NCBI GenBank assembly: GCA_904378095.1
Contig: CAJFHE010000003.1
Location: 1 to 61,931, forward strand
Reading direction: 5' to 3'
DNA: 61,931 bases
Origin: an uncultured Clostridia bacterium
GTDB lineage: Bacteria; Bacillota; Clostridia; TANB77; CAG-508
The notes under the pieces were generated by a model that ran no database searches, was not told the DNA's origin, and worked only from the letters and a program-made list of their open reading frames with translations. The translations under genes were made by a program, and so were the position numbers. Below, one piece after another: positions 33,995 to 43,486 of the stretch (position 1 is its first letter; every line of letters begins with the position of its first letter).

Positions 33995-34019
33995 ATAACG
34001 ACAAAGGAGAGTGATTAAT

Positions 34020-36470
34020 ATGATGTATAAATTTACAAACAGAGCAGAAAAAGCAATCGAAATTGCAAACGATATAGCACTAGAGCTTGGGCATACATAC
34101 ATTGGTACAGAGCACATCTTATATGGCTTGGCAAAGGAAGGCACAGGCGTGGCAAGCAAAGTTTTGCAAAATCAAAATGTGACAGATGAAGAAATTTTAC
34201 AAGAAATAGAAATACTTATTGGAACTGGAGAGCCATTAAGCGAGGATGAGTCTTTAGGCTTTACACCTAGGAGCAAAAGAGTTATAGAAAATGCTTTTAT
34301 GGAAGCACGTAAACTAGGCTCTGAATTTATTGGTACAGAGCATATGCTAATAGGTATAATGCAAGAGGGAGACAGTGTTGCTGTAAGAATTATGATGGAT
34401 TTGAATATAGACCCACGTAAACTTTACAATGAAATTGTTAAAGTTATAAATGAAGATGGCATGGATTCAAATACTACAAGACAAGCAGATAAAAATTCTG
34501 GCAGTTTTAATTCTACTCCAACATTAAACCAATTTGGCTCTGACTTAACAAAACAAGCAAGAGAAGGAAAACTAGACCCTGTAATAGGTAGAAAAAATGA
34601 AATTGATAGAGTAACGCAAATTTTATCAAGAAGAACAAAAAATAATCCATGTTTAATTGGTGAGCCTGGTGTTGGTAAAACAGCAGTAGTAGAAGGTTTA
34701 GCTGAAAAAATAGTGGCAGATGATGTGCCAGAAATGCTTAAAAACAAAAGAGTGGTAGCACTTGATATATCAGGAATGGTAGCAGGCGCTAAGTACAGAG
34801 GCGACTTTGAAGAGAGAATTAAAAAATGCTTATCAGAAGTAAGAAAAGCAGGAGATGTAATTCTATTCATAGACGAAATTCATACAATAGTTGGCGCAGG
34901 CTCTGCAGAAGGCGCTGTAGATGCAGCTAACATTTTAAAACCACTATTGGCAAGAGGCGAGGTACAAGTCGTTGGTGCTACTACCTTAAATGAATATAGA
35001 AAATATATCGAAAAAGATAGCGCTTTGGAAAGAAGATTTAGTCCTGTTACAGTAGGTGAGCCTACAGAAGAAGAGACTATAAAAATTCTAGAAGGTTTAA
35101 GGGATAAATATGAAGCACATCACAATGTAAAAATTACAGAAGGTGCTATTAAAGCAGCAGTAGATTTATCTATAAGATATATTAACGACAGATTTTTGCC
35201 AGACAAAGCAATAGACTTAATGGATGAAGCAGCATCAAGAGTGAAAATGAGGACATATACAATGCCGGACAGCATTAAAGAAATAGAAGACAAAGTGGCA
35301 AGCTTAGATAGAGAAAAAGAAGAGGCAATACGTGTCCAAGACTTTGAAAAAGCAGCTACATTAAGAGATAAAGAAAACGAGCAAAAAGATAAATTAGAAA
35401 AAGAAAAGAAAAAATGGCAAAGTAAAAACAGCAAAAATGTATTAAACTTAACAGAAGAAGATATTGCAGAAGTTATAGCTAGCTGGACAGGAATTCCAGT
35501 ACAAAAAATTACTCAAGATGAAAACGAAAAATTAAAACATTTGGAAGAAACACTACATAAGAGAGTAATAGGACAAAACGAAGCAGTAGAAGCTGTAAGT
35601 AAGGCAATAAGGAGAGGTAGAGTTGGATTAAAAGATCCAAATAGACCAATAGGCTCATTCCTATTCTTAGGACCAACAGGTGTTGGTAAAACAGAGCTTT
35701 CAAAAGCTTTGGCAGAAGCACTTTTCGGCAACGAAGATGCAATGATAAGAGTAGATATGTCAGAATATATGGAGCCACATTCAGTTGCAAAACTTATTGG
35801 CTCGCCTCCAGGATATGTTGGATATGATGAAGGTGGTCAATTAACAGAAAAAATAAGAAGAAAACCATATTCTGTAATATTGTTTGATGAAATAGAAAAA
35901 GCACATCCAGATGTAATGAATATGCTACTTCAAATACTAGATGATGGTAGACTTACAGATGCACAAGGAAGAACAGTAAACTTTAAAAATACAGTTATCA
36001 TCATGACATCAAACGTAGGCGCTAGAATGATTACAGACAAAAACGTACTTGGATTTAGCAAAGATGCAGGTGACAAGAAAGAAGGTCAAGAAAAAGAATA
36101 TGAAGATATCAAAAAAGAAGTAATGGCAGAATTAAAGAAACAATTTAGACCAGAATTCATAAACCGTATAGATGATATTATAGTATTCCATAAATTGACT
36201 GACGACGATATAGGCAAAATAATAGAAATAATGCTAAAACAAGTACAAAAGAGACTTAAAGAACAAGAATATGATGTGGAAATAGATAGCTCAGTAAAAG
36301 ACTTAGTCGCTAAAAAAGGTATTGATGTAAATTATGGCGCACGTCCTTTAAAAAGAGCTATACAAAGCAATGTTGAGGACAAAATTGCAGAAGCAATACT
36401 TGATGGAAAAATTGTACCACACAAAAAAGCAAAGATTATAGCTGAGAATGATGAGGTAAAGGTTGAATAA
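34020..36470 (+). CDS. clpC: ClpC, AAA+ unfoldase of the ClpCP protease
   Basis: Unfolds arginine-phosphorylated and adaptor-delivered proteins for ClpP. At 816 aa it has the full layout: N-terminal double Clp-N repeat (about 1-145, [14 protein letters not shown]), first AAA+ module with Walker [14 protein letters not shown], a middle UVR/coiled-coil domain ([21 protein letters not shown]) and a second AAA+ module with [16 protein letters not shown] and C-terminal D2-small domain. ATG 34020 is chosen with AAAGGAGA 9 nt upstream. ClpP is not in the window. A perfect 42-nt palindrome follows the stop. Confidence 0.97.
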   Translation: MMYKFTNRAEKAIEIANDIALELGHTYIGTEHILYGLAKEGTGVASKVLQNQNVTDEEILQEIEILIGTGEPLSEDESLGFTPRSKRVIENAFMEARKLGSEFIGTEHMLIGIMQEGDSVAVRIMMDLNIDPRKLYNEIVKVINEDGMDSNTTRQADKNSGSFNSTPTLNQFGSDLTKQAREGKLDPVIGRKNEIDRVTQILSRRTKNNPCLIGEPGVGKTAVVEGLAEKIVADDVPEMLKNKRVVALDISGMVAGAKYRGDFEERIKKCLSEVRKAGDVILFIDEIHTIVGAGSAEGAVDAANILKPLLARGEVQVVGATTLNEYRKYIEKDSALERRFSPVTVGEPTEEETIKILEGLRDKYEAHHNVKITEGAIKAAVDLSIRYINDRFLPDKAIDLMDEAASRVKMRTYTMPDSIKEIEDKVASLDREKEEAIRVQDFEKAATLRDKENEQKDKLEKEKKKWQSKNSKNVLNLTEEDIAEVIASWTGIPVQKITQDENEKLKHLEETLHKRVIGQNEAVEAVSKAIRRGRVGLKDPNRPIGSFLFLGPTGVGKTELSKALAEALFGNEDAMIRVDMSEYMEPHSVAKLIGSPPGYVGYDEGGQLTEKIRRKPYSVILFDEIEKAHPDVMNMLLQILDDGRLTDAQGRTVNFKNTVIIMTSNVGARMITDKNVLGFSKDAGDKKEGQEKEYEDIKKEVMAELKKQFRPEFINRIDDIIVFHKLTDDDIGKIIEIMLKQVQKRLKEQEYDVEIDSSVKDLVAKKGIDVNYGARPLKRAIQSNVEDKIAEAILDGKIVPHKKAKIIAENDEVKVE

Positions 36471-36479
36471 ATATAAATA

Positions 36480-36521
36480 GTGAAACGAGGTGACAGGTTT
36501 AAACCTGTCACCTCGTTTCAC
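36480..36521 (+). repeat. perfect 42-nt intergenic palindrome
   Basis: Two 21-nt halves are exact complements with no loop; core GACAGGTTTAAACCTGTC, outer arms GTGAAACGAGG. It shares its core with the copy at 19855. No T-run follows, so it is not an ordinary terminator. Confidence 0.9.
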
Positions 36522-36555
36522 GTAAGTAGTAAAATCTTCAAAACATGATTAAAAT

Positions 36556-36584
36556 GTTGAAAAAAATGCCATAATGTGATAAAC
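36556..36584 (+). promoter_or_regulatory. ldh promoter candidate
   Basis: TTGAAA (36556-36561), 17-nt spacer, TAAACT (36579-36584). Confidence 0.5.
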
Positions 36585-36630
36585 TACTGAATTGGTGAAA
36601 CCATAGAATAAATAGGAAGGATTTGATAAC

Positions 36631-37587
36631 ATGAAAAAAGGGAAAATTGTATTAGTAGGTACAGGTTTTGTAGGTATGAGTATGGCATATTCCATGCTAA
36701 ATAGAGGAGGAATAGACGAGCTAGTATTAATAGACTTAGATAAAGACAAAGCAATAGGCGAAGAAATGGACTTATCTCACGGTCTTCCATATGCACCACA
36801 AAAAATGGTAATTAAAGCAGGAGATTACAGCGAGTGTAAAGATGCTCAAATAGTAGTTATTACAGCAGGTGCTGCTCAAAAGCCAGGCCAAACAAGATTG
36901 GAACTTGCAGAAGTAAATACAAAAATAATGAAGAGTATTACAGAGCAAATAATGGCAAGTGGATTTAATGGAATAATAATAGTTGCAACTAATCCGGTTG
37001 ATTTAATGACATATGTTGTGGCAAAAGTATCAGGACTTCCAAAAAATCAAGTTTTCGGCTCAGGAACAGTTTTAGACACAGCGAGACTTCGCTATTTATT
37101 AGCTGATTATTTTAAAATTTCCAGCAAAAATATACATGCATATATAATGGGTGAGCATGGAGACTCATCATTTGTTCCATGGGAGCATGCATATGTTGGA
37201 TGTAAAAAAATAAAAGATATAATGAATGACAATGGACATCCTATCTCAGATTTGGATAAAATTCATAAAGGCGTTGTAGATGCAGCTTATGAGATTATAG
37301 AAAAGAAAAAAGCAACATACTATGGAATTGGTATGGCATTAAATAGAATAGTAAGAGCAATTTTGGATAATGAAAATTCAATACTTACAGTTTCTGCATA
37401 TTTAAAAGATGGGGCATATGGACAAGATGACATATACATTGGTGTGCCTGCAGTAATTAATTCAAAAGGTGTACGAGAATTATTGGATTTAGATTTAGAT
37501 GAAAAAGAACAGAAAAAACTAGATGAAAGCTGTAGCATTATCAAAAAGATGAGAGAAGACTCAATAGATAAAATTATTGGTAAATAA
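36631..37587 (+). CDS. ldh: L-lactate dehydrogenase
   Basis: Reduces pyruvate to L-lactate with NADH. The 318-aa enzyme has the nucleotide motif GTGFVGMSMAYSML, the acidic IDLDKDKAIGEEMDLSHG that selects NAD, the substrate loop AGAAQKPGQTRLEL (glutamine at the position that distinguishes lactate from malate dehydrogenase, followed by the conserved arginine) and the catalytic IMGEHGDSSF. ATG 36631 with AGGAAGG. Together with adhE it points to mixed ethanol/lactate fermentation. Confidence 0.96.
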   Translation: MKKGKIVLVGTGFVGMSMAYSMLNRGGIDELVLIDLDKDKAIGEEMDLSHGLPYAPQKMVIKAGDYSECKDAQIVVITAGAAQKPGQTRLELAEVNTKIMKSITEQIMASGFNGIIIVATNPVDLMTYVVAKVSGLPKNQVFGSGTVLDTARLRYLLADYFKISSKNIHAYIMGEHGDSSFVPWEHAYVGCKKIKDIMNDNGHPISDLDKIHKGVVDAAYEIIEKKKATYYGIGMALNRIVRAILDNENSILTVSAYLKDGAYGQDDIYIGVPAVINSKGVRELLDLDLDEKEQKKLDESCSIIKKMREDSIDKIIGK

Positions 37588-37606
37588 TAGAAAAATAAGA
37601 AAAATG

Positions 37607-37635
37607 TTGAAATTTGTATTTATATATTATATAAT
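37607..37635 (+). promoter_or_regulatory. promoter ahead of the polysaccharide operon
   Basis: TTGAAA (37607-37612), 17-nt spacer, TATAAT (37630-37635). It drives the short ORF and, if the following terminator is passed, the 21-kb operon. Confidence 0.8.
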
Positions 37636-37673
37636 GATGGCGTATCCGTAAGAAATTAATGGAGGAGATAAAC

Positions 37674-37766
37674 ATGAAAAAGGGTAAAAACGCCAGAACT
37701 ATTACTGCCGTAAAGGAAAACAAATGTTACAACATTGTAATATTTTGGAAATATACAATAAATTAG
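37674..37766 (+). CDS. 30-aa leader peptide or small protein
   Basis: ATG 37674 lies 8 nt after GGAGGAG and opens 30 basic-rich codons (starts MKKGKNARTITAVKENKC, ends WKYTIN). Its stop TAG directly touches the left arm of a strong terminator hairpin, the geometry of translation-coupled attenuators. No signal peptide or known family. It could be a leader peptide or a free-standing small protein. Confidence 0.55.
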   Translation: MKKGKNARTITAVKENKCYNIVIFWKYTIN

Positions 37767-37817
37767 AGGATAGAAATCTTAGTAAAATTATGCCTTACTA
37801 AGAGAGCTATCCTTTTT
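37767..37817 (+). terminator. two-tier intrinsic terminator / attenuator before the polysaccharide operon
   Basis: Outer stem AGGATAG (37767-37773) / CTATCCT (37807-37813) and inner stem CTTAGTAA (37778-37785) / TTACTAAG (37795-37802), followed by five T. Confidence 0.82.
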
Positions 37818-37848
37818 GTAGTGAAAATAAAGATAGGAAAAAGTAGAA

Positions 37849-39723
37849 ATGAAAACATTTGTAAATAAGATAAAAGTGACAAAGATAATTTTGTTTTTTG
37901 TTGATGTACTCATTATAGCATTATCATACTTAATTTCAGAAGCATTTATTTTAGAGCAATTTTATATTAGTGAGTTAGTGACTACAAAAATAATAAATTC
38001 AATAATATTTGGGATTATTATTTATGAAATTTTCTTAAATTTATTTGAAGTATATAAAAATATTACTATTTATGAAAGTGCAAAAGAATATTTTAGTTAT
38101 GCTTTAGTGTGTATGGTTGCATGTAATGCAGTATTTTTACTTGGAGTAATATTTAATCTGAATATTGTATCTCCAAAGGAAAATTTGCTAGCTGGAGTCT
38201 TTGCAGCAGTTATGATGATATTCTATAGAGTTGTCATTAAGTTTATGCTAACAAATAAAGTAACAATTAAACCAGAGAGAGAAAGAAAAAATTTACTCAT
38301 CATTGGTGGTGGAGAAGCTGGTACAGAAGTAGTAAGAAACATTAAGGAAAACTTGATTAATAATTACAATATAGTAGGAATTATTGACGATAACCATAAA
38401 AAAGCACATTGCAAAATTAATGGGGTCAAGATATTAGGTGATAGAAACGACATATTAAGAATTTGCAAAGAAAGAAAAATTGATATTATATTTTTTGCAA
38501 TATCAAATATACCAAAAAAAGAAAGAAAAGAAATTATCTCGATATGCCAAGAAACCGGTGCTAAAGTAAGAATACTTCCTGGAATTCAAGATTTTATAAC
38601 AGATAAAAATATAATGCAAAATCTAAGAGATGTAGAAATAGAAGACATTTTAGGAAGAGACCCAATAACACTAGACAATAACAATATAGAAAATTTAATA
38701 AAAGAACATACAATATTAATAACAGGTGCTGGTGGCTCAATAGGCTCTGAACTATGCAGACAAATTTCAAAATATGAGCCAAAAGAAATGGTGCTAATAG
38801 ACATTTATGAAAATAATCTTTATGACATAGAGTTAGAATTAAAAGCTAATACAAAAGACATAAAAATAGATGCAATTGTTGCAAGTGTCAGAGACAAAGC
38901 AAGAATGGAAAGCATTTTCGAAAAAACAAAACCATATGTAGTATTTCATGCTGCAGCACATAAACATGTTCCACTAATGGAGACAAGCCCATTAGAAGCA
39001 ATAAAGAACAATGTATTTGGAACATATAATGTTGTGAACTGTTGCGACAAATATAATGTAAAAAGATTTGTACTAATTTCTACAGATAAAGCAGTAAACC
39101 CTACAAACATAATGGGAGCAACTAAAAGGATGTGCGAAATGATAATACAAGCTAAAGACAAAGTAAGCGAAACAGAATTTGTGGCAGTTAGATTTGGAAA
39201 TGTACTTGGAAGTAATGGATCAGTAGTTCCACTATTTAAAAAACAAATTGCAAAAGGTGGTCCAGTAACAGTAACACATAAAGATATAACAAGATTCTTT
39301 ATGACAATTCCAGAAGCGGTACAGCTTGTATTGCAAGCTTCAACATATGCAAAAGGCGGAGAAATATTTGTGCTAGATATGGGAGAACCAGTAAAAATAT
39401 ATGATTTGGCAGTAAGCTTAATAAAACTATCGGGATTGCAACCAGATGTAGATATTCCAATAAAAATAACAGGATTGAGACCTGGAGAAAAGCTTTATGA
39501 AGAGATATTGATGTCAGAAGAAGGTTTAAAAAATACAGAACACAGTAAAATATTTATAGCTAAGCCTTCTAAGATAACAATGGAAAATGTGGAAAAGAAA
39601 TTAGACATATTGCGAAATACAATTGCTGATGAAAATATAAAAATCCAAGAAATAAAAGCAAACATGAAGAAAGTGGTTCCAACATATAAGGAAAGAAAAG
39701 AAGAAGATAAAGCAGAAAAATAA
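37849..39723 (+). CDS. capD: CapD/WbpM-type nucleotide-sugar 4,6-dehydratase (membrane)
   Basis: Converts UDP-GlcNAc to the UDP-4-keto-6-deoxy sugar, the first step to D-FucNAc or D-QuiNAc. The 624-aa protein has four N-terminal transmembrane helices (about 10-145), a CoA-binding-like Rossmann domain (LIIGGGEAGTEVV, about 155-260) and the C-terminal SDR dehydratase domain with ITGAGGSIGSELCRQI, STDKAVNPTN and MGATKRMCEM, the Met-containing variant of YxxxK typical of the WbpM/CapD group. Function could also be as FlaA1-like with other UDP-sugars. First gene of the long operon; SD AGATAGGAAAA is weak. Confidence 0.9.
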   Translation: MKTFVNKIKVTKIILFFVDVLIIALSYLISEAFILEQFYISELVTTKIINSIIFGIIIYEIFLNLFEVYKNITIYESAKEYFSYALVCMVACNAVFLLGVIFNLNIVSPKENLLAGVFAAVMMIFYRVVIKFMLTNKVTIKPERERKNLLIIGGGEAGTEVVRNIKENLINNYNIVGIIDDNHKKAHCKINGVKILGDRNDILRICKERKIDIIFFAISNIPKKERKEIISICQETGAKVRILPGIQDFITDKNIMQNLRDVEIEDILGRDPITLDNNNIENLIKEHTILITGAGGSIGSELCRQISKYEPKEMVLIDIYENNLYDIELELKANTKDIKIDAIVASVRDKARMESIFEKTKPYVVFHAAAHKHVPLMETSPLEAIKNNVFGTYNVVNCCDKYNVKRFVLISTDKAVNPTNIMGATKRMCEMIIQAKDKVSETEFVAVRFGNVLGSNGSVVPLFKKQIAKGGPVTVTHKDITRFFMTIPEAVQLVLQASTYAKGGEIFVLDMGEPVKIYDLAVSLIKLSGLQPDVDIPIKITGLRPGEKLYEEILMSEEGLKNTEHSKIFIAKPSKITMENVEKKLDILRNTIADENIKIQEIKANMKKVVPTYKERKEEDKAEK

Positions 39724-39747
39724 AACTTAACAAAGGAGCAGATGCAA

Positions 39748-40395
39748 ATGGGCAAGAAGAAAATATATTTTGGCATAAAAAGATTGATTGATGTTATCTT
39801 ATCTTTTTTAGCAATTATTATTTTATTTATCCCAAGTATAATAATAGCAATTTGTATAAAAATCGAATCAAAAGGACCAGTATTTTTTAAACAAAAAAGA
39901 GTTGGAAAGAACAAAAAATATTTTATGATATATAAATTTAGAACAATGAGAGCAGACACACCAAAAGATACTCCTACACATATGCTAAATAATCCAGATA
40001 TGTATATAACAAAAGTAGGAAGAATTTTAAGGAAAACAAGCTTAGACGAATTACCACAAATAATAAATATACTAAAAGGAGATATGAGCATTATAGGGCC
40101 TAGACCAGCTTTGTGGAATCAGGAAGATTTACTTGAAGAAAGGGACAAATATAATGCAAATTCTATAAGACCTGGATTGACTGGCTTAGCACAGATAAGT
40201 GGCAGAGATGAACTTGAAATACCAGTTAAAGCCAAAATTGACGGTGAATATACAAAGAATGTTTCTTTCTTACTAGATGTGAAAATCTTTTTCAAAACTA
40301 TTATTAAAGTTTTTGAAAGTGATGGAGTGGTAGAAGGAAAAGTAGAAAAAGAGGAGAATAATTGTGAAGAAAATCTTAATAACGGGCAAGAATAG
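39748..40395 (+). CDS. initiating sugar-1-phosphate transferase (CapM/WbpL/PglC-like)
   Basis: Transfers the first sugar phosphate to undecaprenyl phosphate at the cytoplasmic membrane face. The 215-aa protein has one N-terminal membrane helix (LIDVILSFLAIIILFIPSII, following the basic KRL) and the polyprenol phosphate phosphoglycosyl transferase core: KIESKGPVFFKQKRVGK, FRTMR, the LRKTSLDELPQ segment with its catalytic Asp-Glu pair, and GPRPAL, RPGLTGLAQI. It is the short (PglC-type) form. I choose ATG 39748, 9 nt after AAAGGAG, over ATG 39742. In context the substrate is probably UDP-D-FucNAc or -QuiNAc. Confidence 0.92.
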   Translation: MGKKKIYFGIKRLIDVILSFLAIIILFIPSIIIAICIKIESKGPVFFKQKRVGKNKKYFMIYKFRTMRADTPKDTPTHMLNNPDMYITKVGRILRKTSLDELPQIINILKGDMSIIGPRPALWNQEDLLEERDKYNANSIRPGLTGLAQISGRDELEIPVKAKIDGEYTKNVSFLLDVKIFFKTIIKVFESDGVVEGKVEKEENNCEENLNNGQE

Positions 40396-41221
40396 TTATA
40401 TTGGAACTCATGTTAAAAACTGGCTAGAGAAAGATGCAAACCAATATGAAGTAATAGAGCTGAATGTAAAAACACAAGATTGGATGCAAGAAAATTTCTC
40501 GAAATATGATGTTGTCTTGCATGTTGCAGGAATAGCGCATGTATCCACAAATAAAAAGCTAGAAGACCTTTATTATAAAGTAAATCGTGATTTGGCGATT
40601 GAAGTAGCTCAAAAAGCCAAAAAAGAAAATGTAAAACAATTTATATTTATGAGTAGCATGATTATATATGGCGATGATGCAAATTTGGGACAAATGAAAC
40701 AAATAAACAAGAAAACTATTCCACAGCCTAAGAACTTTTATGGAAATAGTAAATTACAAGCAGAAGAAGGAATAAAGGAGCTAGAAGACGATTCTTTCAA
40801 GACAGTCATAATTCGTACTCCAATGGTGTATGGACCTGATTGTAAAGGAAATTTTCAAAAATTAAAGAAAATTGCAAAGCTAAGTCCAATTTTCCCAGAT
40901 ATACAAAATGAAAGAAGTATGATATATATAGATAATTTATGTGAATTTATAAAACAAGCTATAGATAATGAAAAAAGTGGAATTTTTTATCCTCAAAATG
41001 AAGAATATGTAAGTACTAAACAAATTATAGAAGTTATGGCTAAAAGTATGAATAAGAAAATGCATTTTATCAAATTGTTTAATCCTATTTTGAGATTAAT
41101 GGCCAAAAAAGTAAATTTGATAAATAAAGTGTTTGGAACTAAAATTTATTCAAAAGACTTATCTGGTAAGTTTGAATATGTGGTTGTGGATAATGAAGAA
41201 TCTATAAGGAGAAGTGTGTAA
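40364..41221 (+). CDS. NAD-dependent epimerase/reductase (CapN/WbpV-like)
   Basis: A 285-aa extended-SDR enzyme beginning MKKILITGKNSYIGTH, with the catalytic tyrosine-lysine pair in NFYGNSKLQAE and a serine-containing FMSSMIIYG strand. Its size and its place next to a CapD-like dehydratase and an initiating transferase match reductases such as S. aureus CapN and Pseudomonas WbpV, which reduce the 4-keto sugar to UDP-D-FucNAc or UDP-D-QuiNAc. GTG start at 40364 with GAGGAGA, overlapping the previous gene by 32 nt. A 4-epimerase (Gnu-like) is the alternative. Confidence 0.8.
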   Translation: MKKILITGKNSYIGTHVKNWLEKDANQYEVIELNVKTQDWMQENFSKYDVVLHVAGIAHVSTNKKLEDLYYKVNRDLAIEVAQKAKKENVKQFIFMSSMIIYGDDANLGQMKQINKKTIPQPKNFYGNSKLQAEEGIKELEDDSFKTVIIRTPMVYGPDCKGNFQKLKKIAKLSPIFPDIQNERSMIYIDNLCEFIKQAIDNEKSGIFYPQNEEYVSTKQIIEVMAKSMNKKMHFIKLFNPILRLMAKKVNLINKVFGTKIYSKDLSGKFEYVVVDNEESIRRSV

Positions 41222-42448
41222 ATGAGGATATTAGTGATATCACAATATTATTATCCTGAACAATTTAGAATTAATGATATATGCAAAGAATTAGTAAAAA
41301 GAGGACATAGAGTAACAGTTTTAACTGGAATTCCAAATTATCCTGAGGGAAAGTATTATAAAGGGTATGGATTTTTCAAAAAAAGAAAAGACATTAAAGA
41401 CGGAGTAGATATTATAAGAATTCCAATAATACCAAGAGGCAAAAATTCTATAATGCTAATGTTAAACTATATTTCATTTGTAATATCTGGTTTTTTTTGG
41501 AGCAAGTTTACTAGGAAAAAATTTGATAAGGTATTCATATACGAAGTTTCTCCAATGTTTCAAGCCTTACCTGGGATATGGTATGCAAAGAGGAAAAAAA
41601 TTGAAAGCTATATCTATGTAATGGATTTATGGCCAGAAAGTATACAATTAGTAACAAATATTAACAATAAAACTATATTAGGATTAATTAATAAAGTGGT
41701 AGATTATATATATAAAAACTGCAAAAAAATATTTACTTCATCAGAAAGTTTTATAGAAAACATACATAAACGCGGCCATACTAGAGAGAAACTTGTGTTT
41801 TGGCCACAATATGCAGAAGAATTCTATAGACCACTAAATATACAGGAATGTAGTAAAAATGAGCTGGATACAAATGATTTCAAAATTGTATTTGCAGGAA
41901 ATATAGGTTATGCACAAGGATTAGATATAGTAATTGATACTGGAAAAATCTTAAAAGAAAAAAATGTTAAAGCAAAATTTTTCTTGATAGGCAATGGCAG
42001 GGCAAAAGAAGAATTGATTAAGGCTGTGGATACAAACGATTTGCAAGATTATATAAAATTTATTGACAAACAACCAGCTGAAAAAATTCCAGAGTATTAT
42101 GCAAATGCGGATATGGCATTTATTACATTAAAGAGGAATTTGATTTCTGATGAAATATTACCTGCAAAACTTCAGTCTTACTTTGCTTGTGGAGTACCGA
42201 TTCTAGGATGTGCTGACGGGGAAATAAAGCAAGTAATAGAAAAATCAAAAGCTGGATTTTGTGTAGAATCTGGAAATCCGGAAAGATTAGCTGAGCAAAT
42301 AGAAAAATGCATAAAACTAACTCCAGAGGAATTTGCGCAAATGAAGAAAAGTTCAATAGAATTTTATAAAAGAAATTATGAAAAACAAATGTTATTAGAT
42401 AAATTAGAAAAAGAAATGAAAATAAGAAAGGATGATAAAAATGTTTGA
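41222..42448 (+). CDS. GT4 glycosyltransferase, WbuB/CapL-like (probable L-FucNAc transferase)
   Basis: A 408-aa family-4 GT-B transferase acting at the cytoplasmic membrane face. The N terminus ISQYYYPEQFRINDICKELVKRGH and TGIPNYPEGKYYKGYG are typical of the WbuB/CapL group, whose characterised members add N-acetyl-L-fucosamine. YVMDLWPES and the C-terminal LPAKLQSYFACGVPILG fit the GT4 nucleotide-sugar site. Starts directly at the stop of the preceding gene and overlaps capE by 8 nt. That the CapEFG pathway for UDP-L-FucNAc sits next to it supports the substrate. Confidence 0.87.
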   Translation: MRILVISQYYYPEQFRINDICKELVKRGHRVTVLTGIPNYPEGKYYKGYGFFKKRKDIKDGVDIIRIPIIPRGKNSIMLMLNYISFVISGFFWSKFTRKKFDKVFIYEVSPMFQALPGIWYAKRKKIESYIYVMDLWPESIQLVTNINNKTILGLINKVVDYIYKNCKKIFTSSESFIENIHKRGHTREKLVFWPQYAEEFYRPLNIQECSKNELDTNDFKIVFAGNIGYAQGLDIVIDTGKILKEKNVKAKFFLIGNGRAKEELIKAVDTNDLQDYIKFIDKQPAEKIPEYYANADMAFITLKRNLISDEILPAKLQSYFACGVPILGCADGEIKQVIEKSKAGFCVESGNPERLAEQIEKCIKLTPEEFAQMKKSSIEFYKRNYEKQMLLDKLEKEMKIRKDDKNV

Positions 42449-43463
42449 AGGAAAGACATTAATGATTACAGGAGGTACAGGTTCATTTGGACATGCAGTA
42501 CTAAACAGATTTTTAAATACAGAAATAGGAGAAATAAGAATATTCTCACGTGACGAAAAAAAACAGGATGATATGAGAAAAGAATATCATAATGATAAAA
42601 TAAAATTTTATATAGGTGATGTAAGAGATTTACAAAGTATTAAAAATGCAATACATGGCGTAGATTATATTTTCCATGCTGCTGCATTAAAGCAAGTACC
42701 AAGTTGTGAATTCTTCCCATTAGAAGCTGTTAAAACTAATGTTTTAGGAACAGACAATGTGCTTCAAGCAGCTATAGATGAAGGTGTAAAGAAAGTTATT
42801 TGTTTATCAACAGACAAAGCTGCATATCCAGTAAACGCTATGGGAACATCAAAAGCAATGATGGAAAAAGTAATAGTAGCAAAATCAAGAACAGTAGACC
42901 CTAAAAAAACAACTATATGTGCAACAAGATATGGAAATGTTATGTGCTCAAGAGGCTCTGTAATTCCACTATTTATAGAGCAAATAAAAGCAGGAAAGCC
43001 ACTTACAATTACTGACCCTACTATGACTAGATTTATTATGAGCTTAGAAGAAGCGGTTGAATTAGTTGTTTTTGCTTTTCAAAATGCAGAAGCTGGAGAT
43101 ATAATGGTACAAAAGGCACCTGCATGTACAATAGGAGTACTTGCACAAGCAGTAAAGGAAGTATTTGGAGCAGAAAAAGAAGAAACAAAGATAATAGGAA
43201 TACGTCATGGCGAAAAAATGTATGAAACACTTCTTACAAATGAAGAGTGTGTTCATGCCATAGATTTAGGGAACTTCTATAGGGTACCTTGCGATAAAAG
43301 AGATTTAAATTATGATAAATATTTTGTTGATGGAAATGCTGAGAGAAGTACATTATCTGAATTCAATTCAAATAATACTGAATTATTAAATGTAGAACAA
43401 GTTAAAGAAAAATTGTTAAAACTAGACTATATAAAAGAAGAGTTGGCAAATTGGAAAAAATAG
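42441..43463 (+). CDS. capE: UDP-GlcNAc 4,6-dehydratase/5-epimerase
   Basis: First enzyme of UDP-L-FucNAc synthesis. The 340-aa protein aligns along its length with CapE/FnlA as I remember them: MITGGTGSFGHAVLNRFL, FSRDEKKQDDMR, FHAAALKQVPSCEFFPLEAV and LSTDKAAYPVNAMGTSKAMME, where MxxxK replaces YxxxK. ATG 42441 lies within the end of the preceding gene, with AAAGGATG as SD; ATG 42432 is too near the SD. capF follows after 23 nt. Confidence 0.95.
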   Translation: MFEGKTLMITGGTGSFGHAVLNRFLNTEIGEIRIFSRDEKKQDDMRKEYHNDKIKFYIGDVRDLQSIKNAIHGVDYIFHAAALKQVPSCEFFPLEAVKTNVLGTDNVLQAAIDEGVKKVICLSTDKAAYPVNAMGTSKAMMEKVIVAKSRTVDPKKTTICATRYGNVMCSRGSVIPLFIEQIKAGKPLTITDPTMTRFIMSLEEAVELVVFAFQNAEAGDIMVQKAPACTIGVLAQAVKEVFGAEKEETKIIGIRHGEKMYETLLTNEECVHAIDLGNFYRVPCDKRDLNYDKYFVDGNAERSTLSEFNSNNTELLNVEQVKEKLLKLDYIKEELANWKK

Positions 43464-43486
43464 AATTTAGCGAGGAGTGAATAAAT

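Noticed and set aside
36480-36521. 42-nt palindrome as clpC terminator
   Set aside because: It lacks a T-run on either side and shares its core with a copy upstream of adhE, so a dispersed repeat explains it better.
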